From assembly GCF_016718685.1 (NCBI RefSeq), contig NZ_JADKCX010000001.1, positions 151,164 to 215,163 on the forward strand: DNA of 64,000 nucleotides. The letters run 5' to 3'. The notes beneath the pieces are model-generated. The model was not told the DNA's origin. It saw nothing but the letters and a program-made list of their open reading frames with translations, and did not search any database. Shown here in pieces: positions 18,631-28,877 of this stretch (position 1 is the stretch's first letter; every line of letters starts with the position of its first letter). Both the position numbers and the translations under genes were made by a program. This DNA is from Haliscomenobacter sp. Its GTDB lineage: Bacteria; Bacteroidota; Bacteroidia; Chitinophagales; Saprospiraceae.

Positions 18631-20208
18631 ATGACCCAACTTGAGCAAGAATACGAGCGCTTCATCGAATTTGGCAGCATCCTCGACCGGAAGATGCGAC
18701 GCTATCTCGTGCAGTACCTGCAAAACAAGCTCAGCCCAGGCAGCTATCACATCCCTGACTTGAAAGACGAGTACTACCGCTATTTTCAAGCTGCCCTCGA
18801 CCAACTTTTTGCCATCCGCGACCTCCTGCCCATTTGCCAGCGCAACCAGCGCATTTCCCAACAAGTGGTGCTGGATACCCTTTATTGGCTGCGCAAAACC
18901 TACGACAAGGTAAAGTACAAAAATCCCTTTCAGGAAGACTTGAACCGCATCGACAATTGGGCCATTACGCCGCTCCACCTGTTCGTCAAACGTTGGTCTA
19001 TCCTAGTTACTTACCTTGAAAACAACTACCGCCGCGAAGACCTGGATGCGCAGTTTTATAAACAACGGTTTCAAACCCTGATCGGCGAAAAAGCTTTGGA
19101 AGACCTCAGCCCCGAAGCGCGCCAACGCGTGGAAATCCTGCTCACCGACCTGCTCGCGCAATGGGATGCCCTCGTGCAGTCGCGCATCCTCGAATACCAA
19201 ATCTCCAAACTGGGCGAAGAACTGGACAATTACCTCAACCTGCTCGATTCCAAAGTGCAGGAATACCAAAAACTGATCAAACTGATCAGCCCTTTTTCCG
19301 ATTACTTGGGCTGGGACATGTCGCGTTCGCTTTGGGAAGACAGCTCCTTCGACGTCATCCAGCAGTACCACGAGTTGCTCGAAGACGAAAAATCCATCCA
19401 GGAACTGGCCGACTTGCTGGGCAACCTGCGCGAAGCGGAAATTGAAATGGAGGAGGAAACTTTTGAAAAAACCATCATCCGCCAGGAGTGGGTGAGTGAT
19501 GAGCTAACACCCGCGGAGGTGACCGGGGTAAAAGAAAGTGGTGACCTGAACCACCTGCTGAGTTCGGAAGCTGCGCTGCTGAGTGATCCGGCTACGGAAG
19601 ACCTTTTTATGCACAAATGGCTGGGCAAAAGCCTGCTCACCCTCCAGTTTGAAGATCGCCGCCTGCAACCCAGCACCGAACACTACACGGAAGTTCACCA
19701 ACGCATCAAACAGCGCGAAAAAGGCCCTTTTATCGTTTGTGTTGATACCAGCGAATCGATGTACGGTCGCCCCGAACAAATCGCCAAGGTACTGTGCCTC
19801 GGCATCCTCAAAATGGCTACCCGCGAAAACCGCCGTGCCTACCTGATCAATTTTTCCATCGGCATCAAAACCCTGGATTTGTACGACATCGCCAACTCCA
19901 TCGATGCCCTGGCCAAGTTCCTGCGCATGTCTTTCCACGGCGGCACCGACATTTCGCTGCCCCTCTACGAAGCCATCCGCCAACTCAAAACCAACGACTA
20001 CCGCGACGCCGACGTGCTGGTCATCTCCGACTTTATCATGTACCGCGTAGACCAAAAAGTGCTGGAAGACGTGCGTTATTTTCAACAAAACAACAATACC
20101 CAATTCCACAGCCTGACCCTCTCCAATGACCCGAATACGGAGATTTTGAGCTATTTTGATACGAATTGGGTATATGACCCGGCAAAAAAGGGGTGGTGCA
20201 GGAGTTGA
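18631..20208 (+). CDS. viaA: VWA-domain protein, ViaA-like partner of RavA
   Basis: A 525-residue protein. The N-terminal ~340 residues are helical and charged. The C-terminal von Willebrand A domain has the metal site DTSESM, GGTDISLPL and VLVISDFIM, as in ViaA, which binds RavA. I prefer ATG 18631 to the TTG at 18604. The last residues (KKGWCRS) look out of frame: one more G in the run at 20190-20193 would continue as KKGVVQELIKKELF to a TAA at 20259-20261. This is another probable single-base error. Confidence 0.85.
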   Translation: MTQLEQEYERFIEFGSILDRKMRRYLVQYLQNKLSPGSYHIPDLKDEYYRYFQAALDQLFAIRDLLPICQRNQRISQQVVLDTLYWLRKTYDKVKYKNPFQEDLNRIDNWAITPLHLFVKRWSILVTYLENNYRREDLDAQFYKQRFQTLIGEKALEDLSPEARQRVEILLTDLLAQWDALVQSRILEYQISKLGEELDNYLNLLDSKVQEYQKLIKLISPFSDYLGWDMSRSLWEDSSFDVIQQYHELLEDEKSIQELADLLGNLREAEIEMEEETFEKTIIRQEWVSDELTPAEVTGVKESGDLNHLLSSEAALLSDPATEDLFMHKWLGKSLLTLQFEDRRLQPSTEHYTEVHQRIKQREKGPFIVCVDTSESMYGRPEQIAKVLCLGILKMATRENRRAYLINFSIGIKTLDLYDIANSIDALAKFLRMSFHGGTDISLPLYEAIRQLKTNDYRDADVLVISDFIMYRVDQKVLEDVRYFQQNNNTQFHSLTLSNDPNTEILSYFDTNWVYDPAKKGWCRS

Positions 20209-20376
20209 TCAAGAAAGAATTATTTAATCAAAAAAGCCTGATGTTTAACTTTTGTTTTTAATGATTGCTATATTGAGCCTGATTATTTTACTGATTAATA
20301 TGAACAACTCTTATTTCTAGCAATAGCGATCCTTTTACATTTTTTAATTATCAATTTTTATCAAAGTAGCTAAAAT

Positions 20377-20400
20377 AGTGAGCTGATTACTCAGCTCACT
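20377..20400. terminator. Hairpin after viaA
   Basis: A perfect 10-base inverted repeat AGTGAGCTGA / TCAGCTCACT with loop TTAC. It sits between viaA and the next start, in AT-rich DNA. It has no clear T-run, so the terminator role is uncertain. Confidence 0.4.
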
Positions 20401-20432
20401 GATAAATTTATTGTAAACTAAAAATCAACTAT

Positions 20433-23400
20433 ATGAAAAACTTTATCCTTATTCTCCTAATCTGTTTTATGAAGATGTCCATTCATGCCCAAAGAGTGTC
20501 ACTTCACTTATCCTAAACAAGGTGGATCATCCGCATCCGTTGCTTTACCTCAGGATTACGACAAGACGGTGACTCGATATCATTGTTTTAAGAAGACCCT
20601 GCAAGATCCTCTGGCTGGAAAATGAACCTCTCAACAATTCCCCGCCGCACATACTCGATCAGGATGTCTTCGGCCAAGGATATTGATGTTGCCGATTTTG
20701 ACAAAGATGGAAAATCCGATTACCTGATCTGTATGGCTTCTACGTTCAATAACAACGATGGCCAACTTGCCTGGTTTCAACGTCAGACAAATAATACCTA
20801 TATCAAATGGACCATTGAAGCAAATGGTGATTTTAATCAAGCTGAAGTAGCAGACTTTGATAAAGATGGTGACTAGATATAGTCGCCGTAGGCTTTGAAC
20901 AATCTAGTGTTAACATGTACATCAATGAAGGGAATCTTAATTTCAAAAAGACCATTATCTACCAGGGCGCTAGAGGCTTGCAAGTAAGAGATGTGGTTAC
21001 AGATGACATCGATAAAGATGGAGACATCGATGTACTATTTGGAGAAGGCATTGATGATAATAAACTGCTGATCAATGATGGCAAAGCCAGTTTCTCAGAC
21101 TTTGGTAAACTTACTAATTCTAATTTTTTTAACCCTCTTTGGACAGATGCAGTGGTAGCCGATGTAGACAATGACGGCCAAAAAGACATTTTAACCTGGA
21201 ATAATTACAGCTTTCCGGAGCTAACGCTGATGAAAGCGTTTTTAGAGCGGGTTGAAATTGATGATTTAGAACGCGGGAATGGAGGTGAATTGCTGGTTGC
21301 GGACTTTGATAAAAATGGATTTTTAGACATCGTTGTTCAGAGTTATTCGACCAACACAGTGTATATTCTTTATCAGTCTGCTCGCCTTCAATTCCGCACA
21401 GAAATTTTAGATGCCAATTGGAACAACAGTAGTGTCACCATCGAGGACAAATGGTAGCAGTCGATTTGGATAAAGACGGGGATTTAGATATTCTCTTTCC
21501 AGAAGATGGAAATGTAGATTATGACTTGTCCCTCTTTGAAAACATTAATGGGAAATTTGCCAAAAGATACCTCTATGCACAAATGTATGGAGCCAGAACA
21601 CCTAAATTTGCAGACATCGACAATGATAAAGATGTTGACCTCATTGTAACAATCGGAGAGAACTCTCCTAGGGAAGAAAACGAAATCATAAAATTTGAAA
21701 ATATTGGGATGGAAAATTCTTAATGTACAGGATCAGTGATTTATTGGATTACCCCGCGGATATTGAATTGGCCGATATAGATAAAGATGGCGATCTGGAT
21801 ATTTTTGCAACTGCCCGCAACAGCAACGATTTGGTTTGGCTGCGAAATGATGGAAACAAACTGGATTGGCCGAGTTTTATCATAGAGGAAAACGCCAATA
21901 CGCCGCTCGGAATCGCAACGGGCGACATTGACGCCGATGGAAACATCGATGTCGCGCTCTGCTCCAACGGTGATGCAAAATTATTCTGGTACAAAGGCGA
22001 TGGGAAAGGAGGGTTTTCGAGAAGAGTAATTGATCCCAACTTACTCAATCCCCGAGAAATCAAACTGGTTGATTTTGATAAAGATGGCGATTTGGACGCA
22101 GCAGTGATTTGTAGCAACGTTGCCAATACTGTATCGTTATACATCAATGAAAACGCTACGACCTGGACGAGGAAAATATTGTATACCAAACGTATTGGCT
22201 TTGACATTGAAGTAGGCGACCTAAACAAGGATGGTTTTCCTGATCTGGGAGCTGTATTTAGTGCAGGTTCTACTTCTCCAAATACTGGGGGAATTTTCTG
22301 GAGTGGAGACGGAAAAGGTAATTTCACTATTTTACAAGGTATTACGACCAGCAACTCTGTGGATATGACTGCCATCAAATTCGCTGACGTTGAGCGATGG
22401 AGATCTGGATGTTTTGTCAACCTAGTTTTCGGATGAAAGAATCATGTTTTCCTTTGAAAACAACAATGGAGAACTTGCTCAGAATAGCACTAGGACCACC
22501 GAATATATTGGAAGTCAAAGCCTAGGCCTCGATGCAGTTGATCTTGATGGCGATGGATTATTAGAAGTAGTTTTTACAGTTTTACGGTAAATATTCAAAA
22601 AACGTTTTTTCCAGAAACCCTAGGATAAGTGCAACACCAATTTGTGGAGGGGTAGGTCGTGGCGCTTTAGAAGTAGTGTTGGATACAGGAGTTAGTGGTG
22701 CAACTTACAGATGGGAAAATGGCACAACTACCAAACAGATTCAAACTTGGTACTAGGCAATTATGACGTCACGGTAACAGATCAAAAAGGTTGTACAACT
22801 AAGTTAACGGGCTCCGTTGTATCGGCCAATCCTCCAACTATCAGATTGAGAGGGACAAACCCAAAATGTTTTGGAGGCGAAGATGGATTAATTTCTGCAT
22901 TGGTAAGTGGGAGTTCGACACCATTTGTATATACTTGGAACATGGGCAGAAGGGAGCAAATTTGGATAGTTTACAAGCAGGTACCTATACACTTACGGTG
23001 ACTGATGCCAAAAATTGTCAATCTACGGCAAGTATCACGGTTGTAAACCCACCAGAATTAGCCCTTAAACTTGTCATGATTCCAAGCCAAGATACCCTGA
23101 AAAACGGTATGGCAACGGCTACACCTTCAGGCGGAATAGCACCGTACAAATTCAATTGGAGCAACGGAGCAACAACATCTTCTATTGCTAACTTGCCTTC
23201 AGGCTCTTATACTGTTACTGTATCTGACGCGAACGATTGTAAAAAGGAAGAAACAGTTACGATTGGAAAAACTACTCCAACCAAAGAACTGCTAAATTTA
23301 TTAGCCGCAAAAGTTTACCCTAACCCTTTTAATGAAACATTATTTATTCAGGTGGAACAGTTTAATGGCCTGTCTGACACCGCCATAAAACTATACGATG

Positions 23401-23522
23401 CCTTGGGCCGAGAACATTCTGGGAAAATGCACCAAGTCAAAATGGGTGGCGTTTCTTTGAGTTCCCCAAGGCATATTTTGAGTATGGTCTACCAAAATGA
23501 AGTAATAGGTCATTTAACTTGA
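20433..23522 (+). pseudogene. FG-GAP/VCBS- and SprB-repeat secreted protein with T9SS domain, many frameshifts
   Basis: A signal peptide (MKNFILILLICFMKM ... AQ) stops after 27 codons. In-order fragments of one large protein then follow in changing frames: 20622-20876, 20915-21457, 21451-21723, 21723-22436, 22440-22589, 22590-22756, 22711-23001 and 22866-23522. The first part has many FG-GAP calcium-site repeats (DFDKDGKSD, DIDKDGDIDV, DLDKDGDLDI, DIDADGNIDV), giving a beta-propeller. SprB-type repeats come next (GNYDVTVTDQKGC, GTYTLTVTDAKNC, GSYTVTVSDANDC), then a T9SS C-terminus (AKVYPNPFNETLFIQVE). At least eight single-base changes are needed to restore it. For example, a base added near 20873 restores DKDGDLDIVAVG. 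It is either a decaying gene or bad sequence. Confidence 0.8.
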
Positions 23523-23618
23523 AGAATAATCCTTTGTTACATATGTTATGTGGATTTAGTGATTTATACGAAATTGCGTTGTGCATTTGAGCGGCTTTAG
23601 CAGCGGAGCGCCTTAGGC

Positions 23619-24476
23619 CTAAAACACCAACTTCCGTTCCTTCACCAATCCACTCTTTTTCCCCCGCATCCGAAACCAATACACCCCTTTGGGCAGTCGA
23701 TTGGTTTTATAGGAGAACGTGAATGTATAAATCCCGGAGCTGTACAATTTGTCCGTCATCAGGACATCTACCTGTTTGCCTTCCTCATTGAACACCGCCA
23801 GGGTGAGGGAGTCATTTTCGGGCAATTTGAATTCCCAGTCTGCTTCAATCAACATCATCGGGCGTTTGGCCATTTGTGGGCCGGGAGCTGCTTTGGCATA
23901 CTCCGAGCGGTACCAGGGCACCGGACGACCCGTAACCTGAGCCAAAAATTCAATCAGTTTTTTTGATTTATCGGGTTGGTTGCGATCCCATACAGCGGAG
24001 AGGTCGGCGTTGTCGCTTACGCTCCAAACGGCCTGTTGGGCCATGGGGTTTTTGTCTAAAAAATTGCGGTGCAGGTAGGTGGCTACCTGGCTGAGCTTTT
24101 CATTGCTTTGGTTCACCAGTTGAAACACCGCCCCCGTGCCCGGGCCACCGCGGTACATTTCGCAGCAGTAGCTATTCAGTTTGAAAGCTCGTTTCTGGTT
24201 GGCTGCGAGTACGTATTCTTCGTTGTCCACCACCAGTAGATCTTGTAGTGCGGTATCCTGCGATTGAAACACCATGCCCGGCGCTAGCGCCACCCGCAAG
24301 GCGCGTTTGCTCACGTTGGTCACGGTAGCCTGCAAGCAGTCACCAGTATGGCCTCCCAGACCTTGGGCCTCAAGGGTTACCAAACCCTTTTCAAGGGCTT
24401 GCTGGAGGGTTGTGGTTTGAGCGGAGAGAAAAAATGGTGTGCAAAACAGCAATAAACAAACGAAGTGGCGATACAT
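23619..24476 (-). CDS. Secreted protein of unknown function
   Basis: A 285-residue protein starting at ATG 24476, with signal peptide MYRHFVCLLLFCTPFFLSAQ. Residues ~20-100 look like a beta-sandwich (LQATVTNVSKRALRVALAPG), with a paired-cysteine motif NSYCCEMYRGGPGTG. The C-terminus (YTFTFSYKTNRLPKGVYWFRMRGKKSG) resembles a FlgD/T9SS-type C-terminal strand set, so it may be exported to the cell surface. I do not recognise a named family. It is divergent from the DinB gene, 89 bases away. Confidence 0.7.
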   Translation of the reverse strand: MYRHFVCLLLFCTPFFLSAQTTTLQQALEKGLVTLEAQGLGGHTGDCLQATVTNVSKRALRVALAPGMVFQSQDTALQDLLVVDNEEYVLAANQKRAFKLNSYCCEMYRGGPGTGAVFQLVNQSNEKLSQVATYLHRNFLDKNPMAQQAVWSVSDNADLSAVWDRNQPDKSKKLIEFLAQVTGRPVPWYRSEYAKAAPGPQMAKRPMMLIEADWEFKLPENDSLTLAVFNEEGKQVDVLMTDKLYSSGIYTFTFSYKTNRLPKGVYWFRMRGKKSGLVKERKLVF

Positions 24477-24565
24477 GTCTTTATTTTTTCCTGAAACGTC
24501 CACTAAAAACGCTTTATTTTATGCTCCAATTTAAACGAGCTTTTAAACACATAAACATCAAAACC

Positions 24566-25078
24566 ATGTTCAAATCTGCTTTGCCTTTTATGCCCGAATA
24601 TTTTGACCGCTACATCAATCAAACCGATGACCTGCCTTTACTCGGTATGTTGGAGCACACCCAGCAAGAATTACAAAACTATGATTGGAATAAACTCCAG
24701 GCCCTCGGCGACTACGTTTACGCGCCCGGTAAATGGACGGTATGCGACATTGTGCAACACCTCATTGATACGGAGCGCATCTTGACCTACCGCGCCTTGT
24801 GTATTGCCCGGGGTGAAGTGGCGAATCTGCCGAGTTTTGAAGAAGATGACTACGCTTTACATGCTCAAGGTATACAGCGTAGTCTGGATGACCTAAAGGC
24901 AGAATTACTCACCTTGCGCAGCAGCACCTTACAACTTTTCCGCAGTTTCAGTGATCTCATGCTTTTGCGGGTAGGTACTACGAGCGGCAAACAAATGAGC
25001 ACATTGGCGCTGGGGTTTATTGTAGCAGGGCACCAGCGCCACCATTTTCGGGTGTTGGAGGAGCGCTACTTTAAATAG
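24566..25078 (+). CDS. DinB-superfamily protein
   Basis: A 170-residue four-helix-bundle protein. It has the DinB-type histidines in VCDIVQHLIDTERIL and VAGHQRHHFRVLEERY, which usually hold one divalent metal, plus the usual GKWTV motif near the first helix. Members include thiol transferases (BacillithiolS/YfiT-type) and stress proteins. The substrate is unknown. I start at ATG 24566; the frame is open to 24410, but that part overlaps the divergent gene. A short hairpin with stem AGCTTG/CAAGCT (25127-25142) follows. Confidence 0.82.
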   Translation: MFKSALPFMPEYFDRYINQTDDLPLLGMLEHTQQELQNYDWNKLQALGDYVYAPGKWTVCDIVQHLIDTERILTYRALCIARGEVANLPSFEEDDYALHAQGIQRSLDDLKAELLTLRSSTLQLFRSFSDLMLLRVGTTSGKQMSTLALGFIVAGHQRHHFRVLEERYFK

Positions 25079-25238
25079 GGTTTTTTAGGTTTTTTTAGGT
25101 TGCACACAAGCCGGCACAGGATAGTAAGCTTGTATGCAAGCTAAAACCCTAAAACGTAAAACTTAAAACCGGGATTTACCCTATCCACCGACTTTTTCCT
25201 TCTACAGGACGTTTTTCCGCCTAATCTCAACGACTTTC

Positions 25239-25271
25239 TTTGCGTGCCCTTCCGAACTTTTATTATATTTG
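25239..25271 (+). promoter_or_regulatory. Bacteroidota-type promoter of the SBP-OmpA operon
   Basis: A TTTG at 25239-25242 and TATATTTG at 25264-25271 are separated by 21 bases, matching the -33/-7 consensus TTTG and TAnnTTTG. The first gene starts 43 bases after the -7 box. Confidence 0.7.
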
Positions 25272-25314
25272 TTGACTTCAAAACCTAAACAAGCTACAAA
25301 ACCCTTATCTCATT

Positions 25315-26862
25315 ATGGCACGATTAACACCATTATCCAAACTATTAATTGCGGTACTGATTGTTGGAGGCATCCTTTTTGGAGCCAGATATGTATTGAA
25401 AAACACCGAGGCAGGCAAGGAACTGCTCGAAAAAAGTGGTCAGACGGATTCAGGCACAAATGGTGTTTCAACTGATCCCAACACCATTAAAATTGGGGTG
25501 GTAACCTGGGGCGGTTATGCCGGAGGCCAGTATTTCAACGAAGGCTTTAAGGCAAATACCCAATCCAGGTTTTACAAAGATTATGGCTTTAAAGTTGACT
25601 TTAAAGTATTGGATGACTTTGAAGCCAGCCGGGCTGCCTTCAAAAACGGCGACGTTGATTTACTCTGGTGTACAGTTGATGCCTTGCCTACCGAAATGTC
25701 CGCACTGGAAGCTTACGACCCGAGGATCGTTTTCCAGGCCGACTGGTCACGGGGAGGTGATGCAGTAGTGGTGCGCAGAGGAATTACCTCCATCAGTGAT
25801 TTGAAAGGGAAAAAAGTGGCTGTGGCCGAATTAACGCCCTCTCACTCTTTCCTGATCTGGTTGTTGGAAGCTGCGGGCATGAAGCCGTCCGATATTGAAA
25901 TTGTCAAACAACCCAGCGCCATCGATGCGGCTCAGGTATTCAAAAGCCAACAAGTGGATGCAGCTGTAGTCTGGAGCCCAGACGATGAATTGTGTGTTCA
26001 GGCGGTTCCAGGGTCAAAAATTTTGGAAAGCACCCGCTCCGCGTCCAACATCATTGCCGATGCTTTTATCGCCAAACAGGCCTGGTTGGAAAATAATGCG
26101 GACAAAGCCAGCAAATTGTATGAAGGTTGGATGATTGGCGCTGCTGAGATCAACAGCAGCGATGTCAACAAACGCAAAGCAGCTAAAATCCTTTCGGAAA
26201 ATTTTGATGGGGTATCCATCGATGCAGCTTTACAATCCATTAAAAACGTACGCTTGTGTACGCACGGGGATAACCTGAATTTCTTTGGGATGAATCCTGA
26301 TTACAAAGGTGTAACGGGAGAGAACCTCTACAACCGCATGTCCAGTACGTACCAAAAATTGGGCTACATCGAAGGTAAAGTCCCCAGCTGGCGTTTGGCC
26401 ATCAACACCCAGGCCATCAAAACCGCTTCTGCTTTAGTGGATTTGGACGGACAAACTGCCGAAGTACAAAAGCAATTTACCCAGGCAACCGAGGCCATCA
26501 AAACGAAAGACGCAATTGCCTCCAAGCAGGTGAGTATTTCCTTCCGTTCGGGTGAGTTCCAGTTGGATGAAAATACCAAATACATCATCGACAAAGAGTT
26601 TGTGGAAATTGCCAAAGCTTTTTCCAATTCGCGCATTCGTATTGAAGGCAACACCGACAACATTGGCAACGCCGCAAGCAATAAAGCCCTGTCGGAAAAA
26701 AGAGCCAGAGCCGTAGCCGAATACCTGATCACCACCTACAACATGCCTCGAAATCGTTTCATCATCATTGGCAATGGCCCGGATAAACCTGTTGCGGGCA
26801 ACGATACCGAGCTGGGTCGGTCGAAGAACCGTAGAACAGATTTTGAAATTGTTGGTGAATAA
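25315..26862 (+). CDS. ABC transporter substrate-binding protein fused to an OmpA-family domain
   Basis: A 515-residue protein. Residues ~7-27 form a membrane anchor (LLIAVLIVGGILFGARYVL). Residues ~55-350 are a periplasmic binding domain of the NMT1/SsuA/phosphate-phosphonate-like fold (IKIGVVTWGGYAGGQYFNEG, VDLLWCTVDALPTEMSALE, KVAVAELTPSHSFLIWLLEAAG, QVDAAVVWSPDD). Residues ~400-515 are an OmpA C-terminal peptidoglycan-binding domain (VSISFRSGEFQLDENTKYII, IRIEGNTDNIGNAASNKALSEKRARAV, FIIIGNGPDKPV, RRTDFEI). It is followed by permease and ATPase genes, so it is the binding part of that importer, apparently held to both membrane and cell wall. The ligand is unknown. Confidence 0.88.
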   Translation: MARLTPLSKLLIAVLIVGGILFGARYVLKNTEAGKELLEKSGQTDSGTNGVSTDPNTIKIGVVTWGGYAGGQYFNEGFKANTQSRFYKDYGFKVDFKVLDDFEASRAAFKNGDVDLLWCTVDALPTEMSALEAYDPRIVFQADWSRGGDAVVVRRGITSISDLKGKKVAVAELTPSHSFLIWLLEAAGMKPSDIEIVKQPSAIDAAQVFKSQQVDAAVVWSPDDELCVQAVPGSKILESTRSASNIIADAFIAKQAWLENNADKASKLYEGWMIGAAEINSSDVNKRKAAKILSENFDGVSIDAALQSIKNVRLCTHGDNLNFFGMNPDYKGVTGENLYNRMSSTYQKLGYIEGKVPSWRLAINTQAIKTASALVDLDGQTAEVQKQFTQATEAIKTKDAIASKQVSISFRSGEFQLDENTKYIIDKEFVEIAKAFSNSRIRIEGNTDNIGNAASNKALSEKRARAVAEYLITTYNMPRNRFIIIGNGPDKPVAGNDTELGRSKNRRTDFEIVGE

Positions 26863-26950
26863 TCCTCAACTTTGGAATTCTGAATAAGAATCAACATTGA
26901 TGCCAGCATCAATGTTGATTCTTGTTTATTCCTCCATTCAACTCAATATC

Positions 26951-28051
26951 ATGTCCTTGCTGAAACTAAGAGGAGAATTAAACGCACAACAACGCATCAT
27001 TTTGGCCATTCTAGGTGGTATCATTACCCTCCTGATTTGGTGGGCATTGGCCGAGGCCTTGGCTCAACAACGCCCGGTGGTTAGTGGTGAGCTTAAAGAA
27101 TTGCCTTCAACTTTTGATACATCCATCAGCCAGCAGCAAAGGGATTCGATTCTTCGTCAAGATTCGATTTTGCAGTCACAAGCGACGTCATTCGTAAAAG
27201 TATACCCCATTTTACCCCCTCCACTCAAGGTAATTCGGTCGTATCAGGGCTTATTGGCACAAGATGAGTTGGTTGGCAATACCTCCCGGAGCATTTGGTT
27301 GAACATTCAAGGGTACATTTGGGCCTTGATCATCGCCCTTCCCCTGGGGTTTATTTTAGGCTTGATTCCCTTGTTTCGGGGCTTGTTCAGCCGCCAAATT
27401 GATGCCTTGCGCTATTTGCCCTTGTCGGCTTTGACGAGCTTATTCATTGTTTGGTTTGGCCTGGAAGATACCATGAAAGTTGCCTTTCTGGCTTTTGGCA
27501 TTTTGGTATATCTCCTCCCCGTGATTGTACAAAGAATTCAGGAAGTGGAAGATGTGTACGTGCAAACAGCATTTACCTTAAGTGCGACCAATTGGCAAAC
27601 CATCCGCAGTGTATACATTCCCGCAGTGTTTTCTAAAGTGATGGAAGACATTCGTGTACTCACCGCTATTTCCTGGACTTATATCATCATTGCAGAGTTG
27701 TTGAACCGGCAAGGGGGGATCGGAGGCTTGATTTTTATCAAAAGTAAAATGGGGCAAATCGACAAGGTTTTTGCCATCCTGTTACTGATTATTCTGATCG
27801 GGTTTATTCAAGACAGGATTTTTTCCTACATCGACAAACGGGTTTGTCCGCACAAGTACCTGAAATACAAATTGCCTGGGCTTCAGGAATGTCAATACGG
27901 CATCTATTTTATTTTGTTGATGTTATTGGCCAAAACGTTATTGCCAACCTTGATTCCGTCAATGGCCATCTGGGCCGCCTTATTGGTGGGATTGGTCATG
28001 ATCTGTTTAGGAGAATTGAGAATTATGGGCGCTTCAAAAGCAGGAAAATAA
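26951..28051 (+). CDS. ABC transporter permease, nitrate/sulfonate/taurine type
   Basis: A 366-residue inner-membrane protein. After a first helix (IILAILGGIITLLIWWALAEAL) comes a polar periplasmic stretch of ~75 residues rich in Gln/Asp/Ser, then five to six helices of the BPD_transp_1 domain (GYIWALIIALPLGFILGLIP, SALTSLFIVWFGLEDTMKV). The ATPase-coupling loop includes SATNWQTIRSVYIPAVFSKVMEDIRV. Two extra C-terminal helices (YGIYFILLMLLAKTLLPTLI, AIWAALLVGLVMICLG) are additional to the standard fold. I use ATG 26951 rather than 26897. One base separates its stop from the ATPase start. Confidence 0.87.
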   Translation: MSLLKLRGELNAQQRIILAILGGIITLLIWWALAEALAQQRPVVSGELKELPSTFDTSISQQQRDSILRQDSILQSQATSFVKVYPILPPPLKVIRSYQGLLAQDELVGNTSRSIWLNIQGYIWALIIALPLGFILGLIPLFRGLFSRQIDALRYLPLSALTSLFIVWFGLEDTMKVAFLAFGILVYLLPVIVQRIQEVEDVYVQTAFTLSATNWQTIRSVYIPAVFSKVMEDIRVLTAISWTYIIIAELLNRQGGIGGLIFIKSKMGQIDKVFAILLLIILIGFIQDRIFSYIDKRVCPHKYLKYKLPGLQECQYGIYFILLMLLAKTLLPTLIPSMAIWAALLVGLVMICLGELRIMGASKAGK

Positions 28052-28052
28052 T

Positions 28053-28877
28053 ATGGTACAATTTACAGATACTGAGCTTCCAAACATCATTCAACTCGAG
28101 AATGTCAGCCAAAGCTACGACGGAGGCAAAAGTTACATCATTCAGAATTTCGACCTCCTGATTGAAGATCACCCCAATCGAGGGCAATTTGTCGTGTTAC
28201 TGGGAATGTCTGGAAGTGGCAAATCAACCATTTTGCGGTACATCTGTGGCTTGCAAAAACCAACTACAGGAACCGTGAAAATTCACGACAAGCTCGTCAC
28301 GGAAGATTCCCGGATCAGCATGGTGTTTCAGCAATATTCTTCATTGCCCTGGATGACTGTTCAGGAAAACGTGGCTTTGGGCTTGCAATTCAAGGGCCTG
28401 GATGAAAAAACTCGCCGCCAGCAGGCCCAGGAAATGATAGAATTGGTTGGCTTGGGAGGGCATGAAAACAAATATGCCCAATATCCAACACTTTCCGGTG
28501 GACAATTGCAACGGGTGGCCATTGCCCGCAGTTTATTGGCCAATCCCGAGATTTTGCTGATGGACGAGCCATTTGGGGCACTGGACATCAAAACCCGCTT
28601 GCAGATGCAGGAGTTGCTCATTGAGCTGTGGGAAAAATTTCACTCCACCGTCATCTTTGTTACCCACGATATTGCGGAAGCAGTTTATCTGGGAGACGAT
28701 GTATACATCATGAAGTCAGCGCCTTCAAAAATAGTAGAACACATCAAAGTAGACCTACCGCTGCACCGCAGTAGAGAACTCAAACGAGAAAAACATTTTA
28801 TGGAATTGGTACAGGATGTGGAAGACCGGATGGTCAATGTGGCCAATCTGTCTCCAGATACGGATGCGGCCATTTGA
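28053..28877 (+). CDS. ABC transporter ATP-binding protein, nitrate/sulfonate/taurine type
   Basis: A 274-residue complete ATPase: Walker A LLGMSGSGKSTILRY, Q-loop VFQQYSSLPWMT, signature LSGGQLQRVAIARSL, Walker B ILLMDEPFGALD and the switch histidine in FVTHDIAEAVYLGD. This is the SsuB/TauB/NrtD pattern. It is the third gene of the operon with the SBP-OmpA fusion and permease, and it ends 72 bases from the convergent outer membrane protein gene. Confidence 0.92.
   Translation: MVQFTDTELPNIIQLENVSQSYDGGKSYIIQNFDLLIEDHPNRGQFVVLLGMSGSGKSTILRYICGLQKPTTGTVKIHDKLVTEDSRISMVFQQYSSLPWMTVQENVALGLQFKGLDEKTRRQQAQEMIELVGLGGHENKYAQYPTLSGGQLQRVAIARSLLANPEILLMDEPFGALDIKTRLQMQELLIELWEKFHSTVIFVTHDIAEAVYLGDDVYIMKSAPSKIVEHIKVDLPLHRSRELKREKHFMELVQDVEDRMVNVANLSPDTDAAI

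Noticed and set aside
20433..23522. Series of small independent FG-GAP proteins
   Set aside because: The fragments are consecutive, lack signals and starts, and single-base changes rejoin them.
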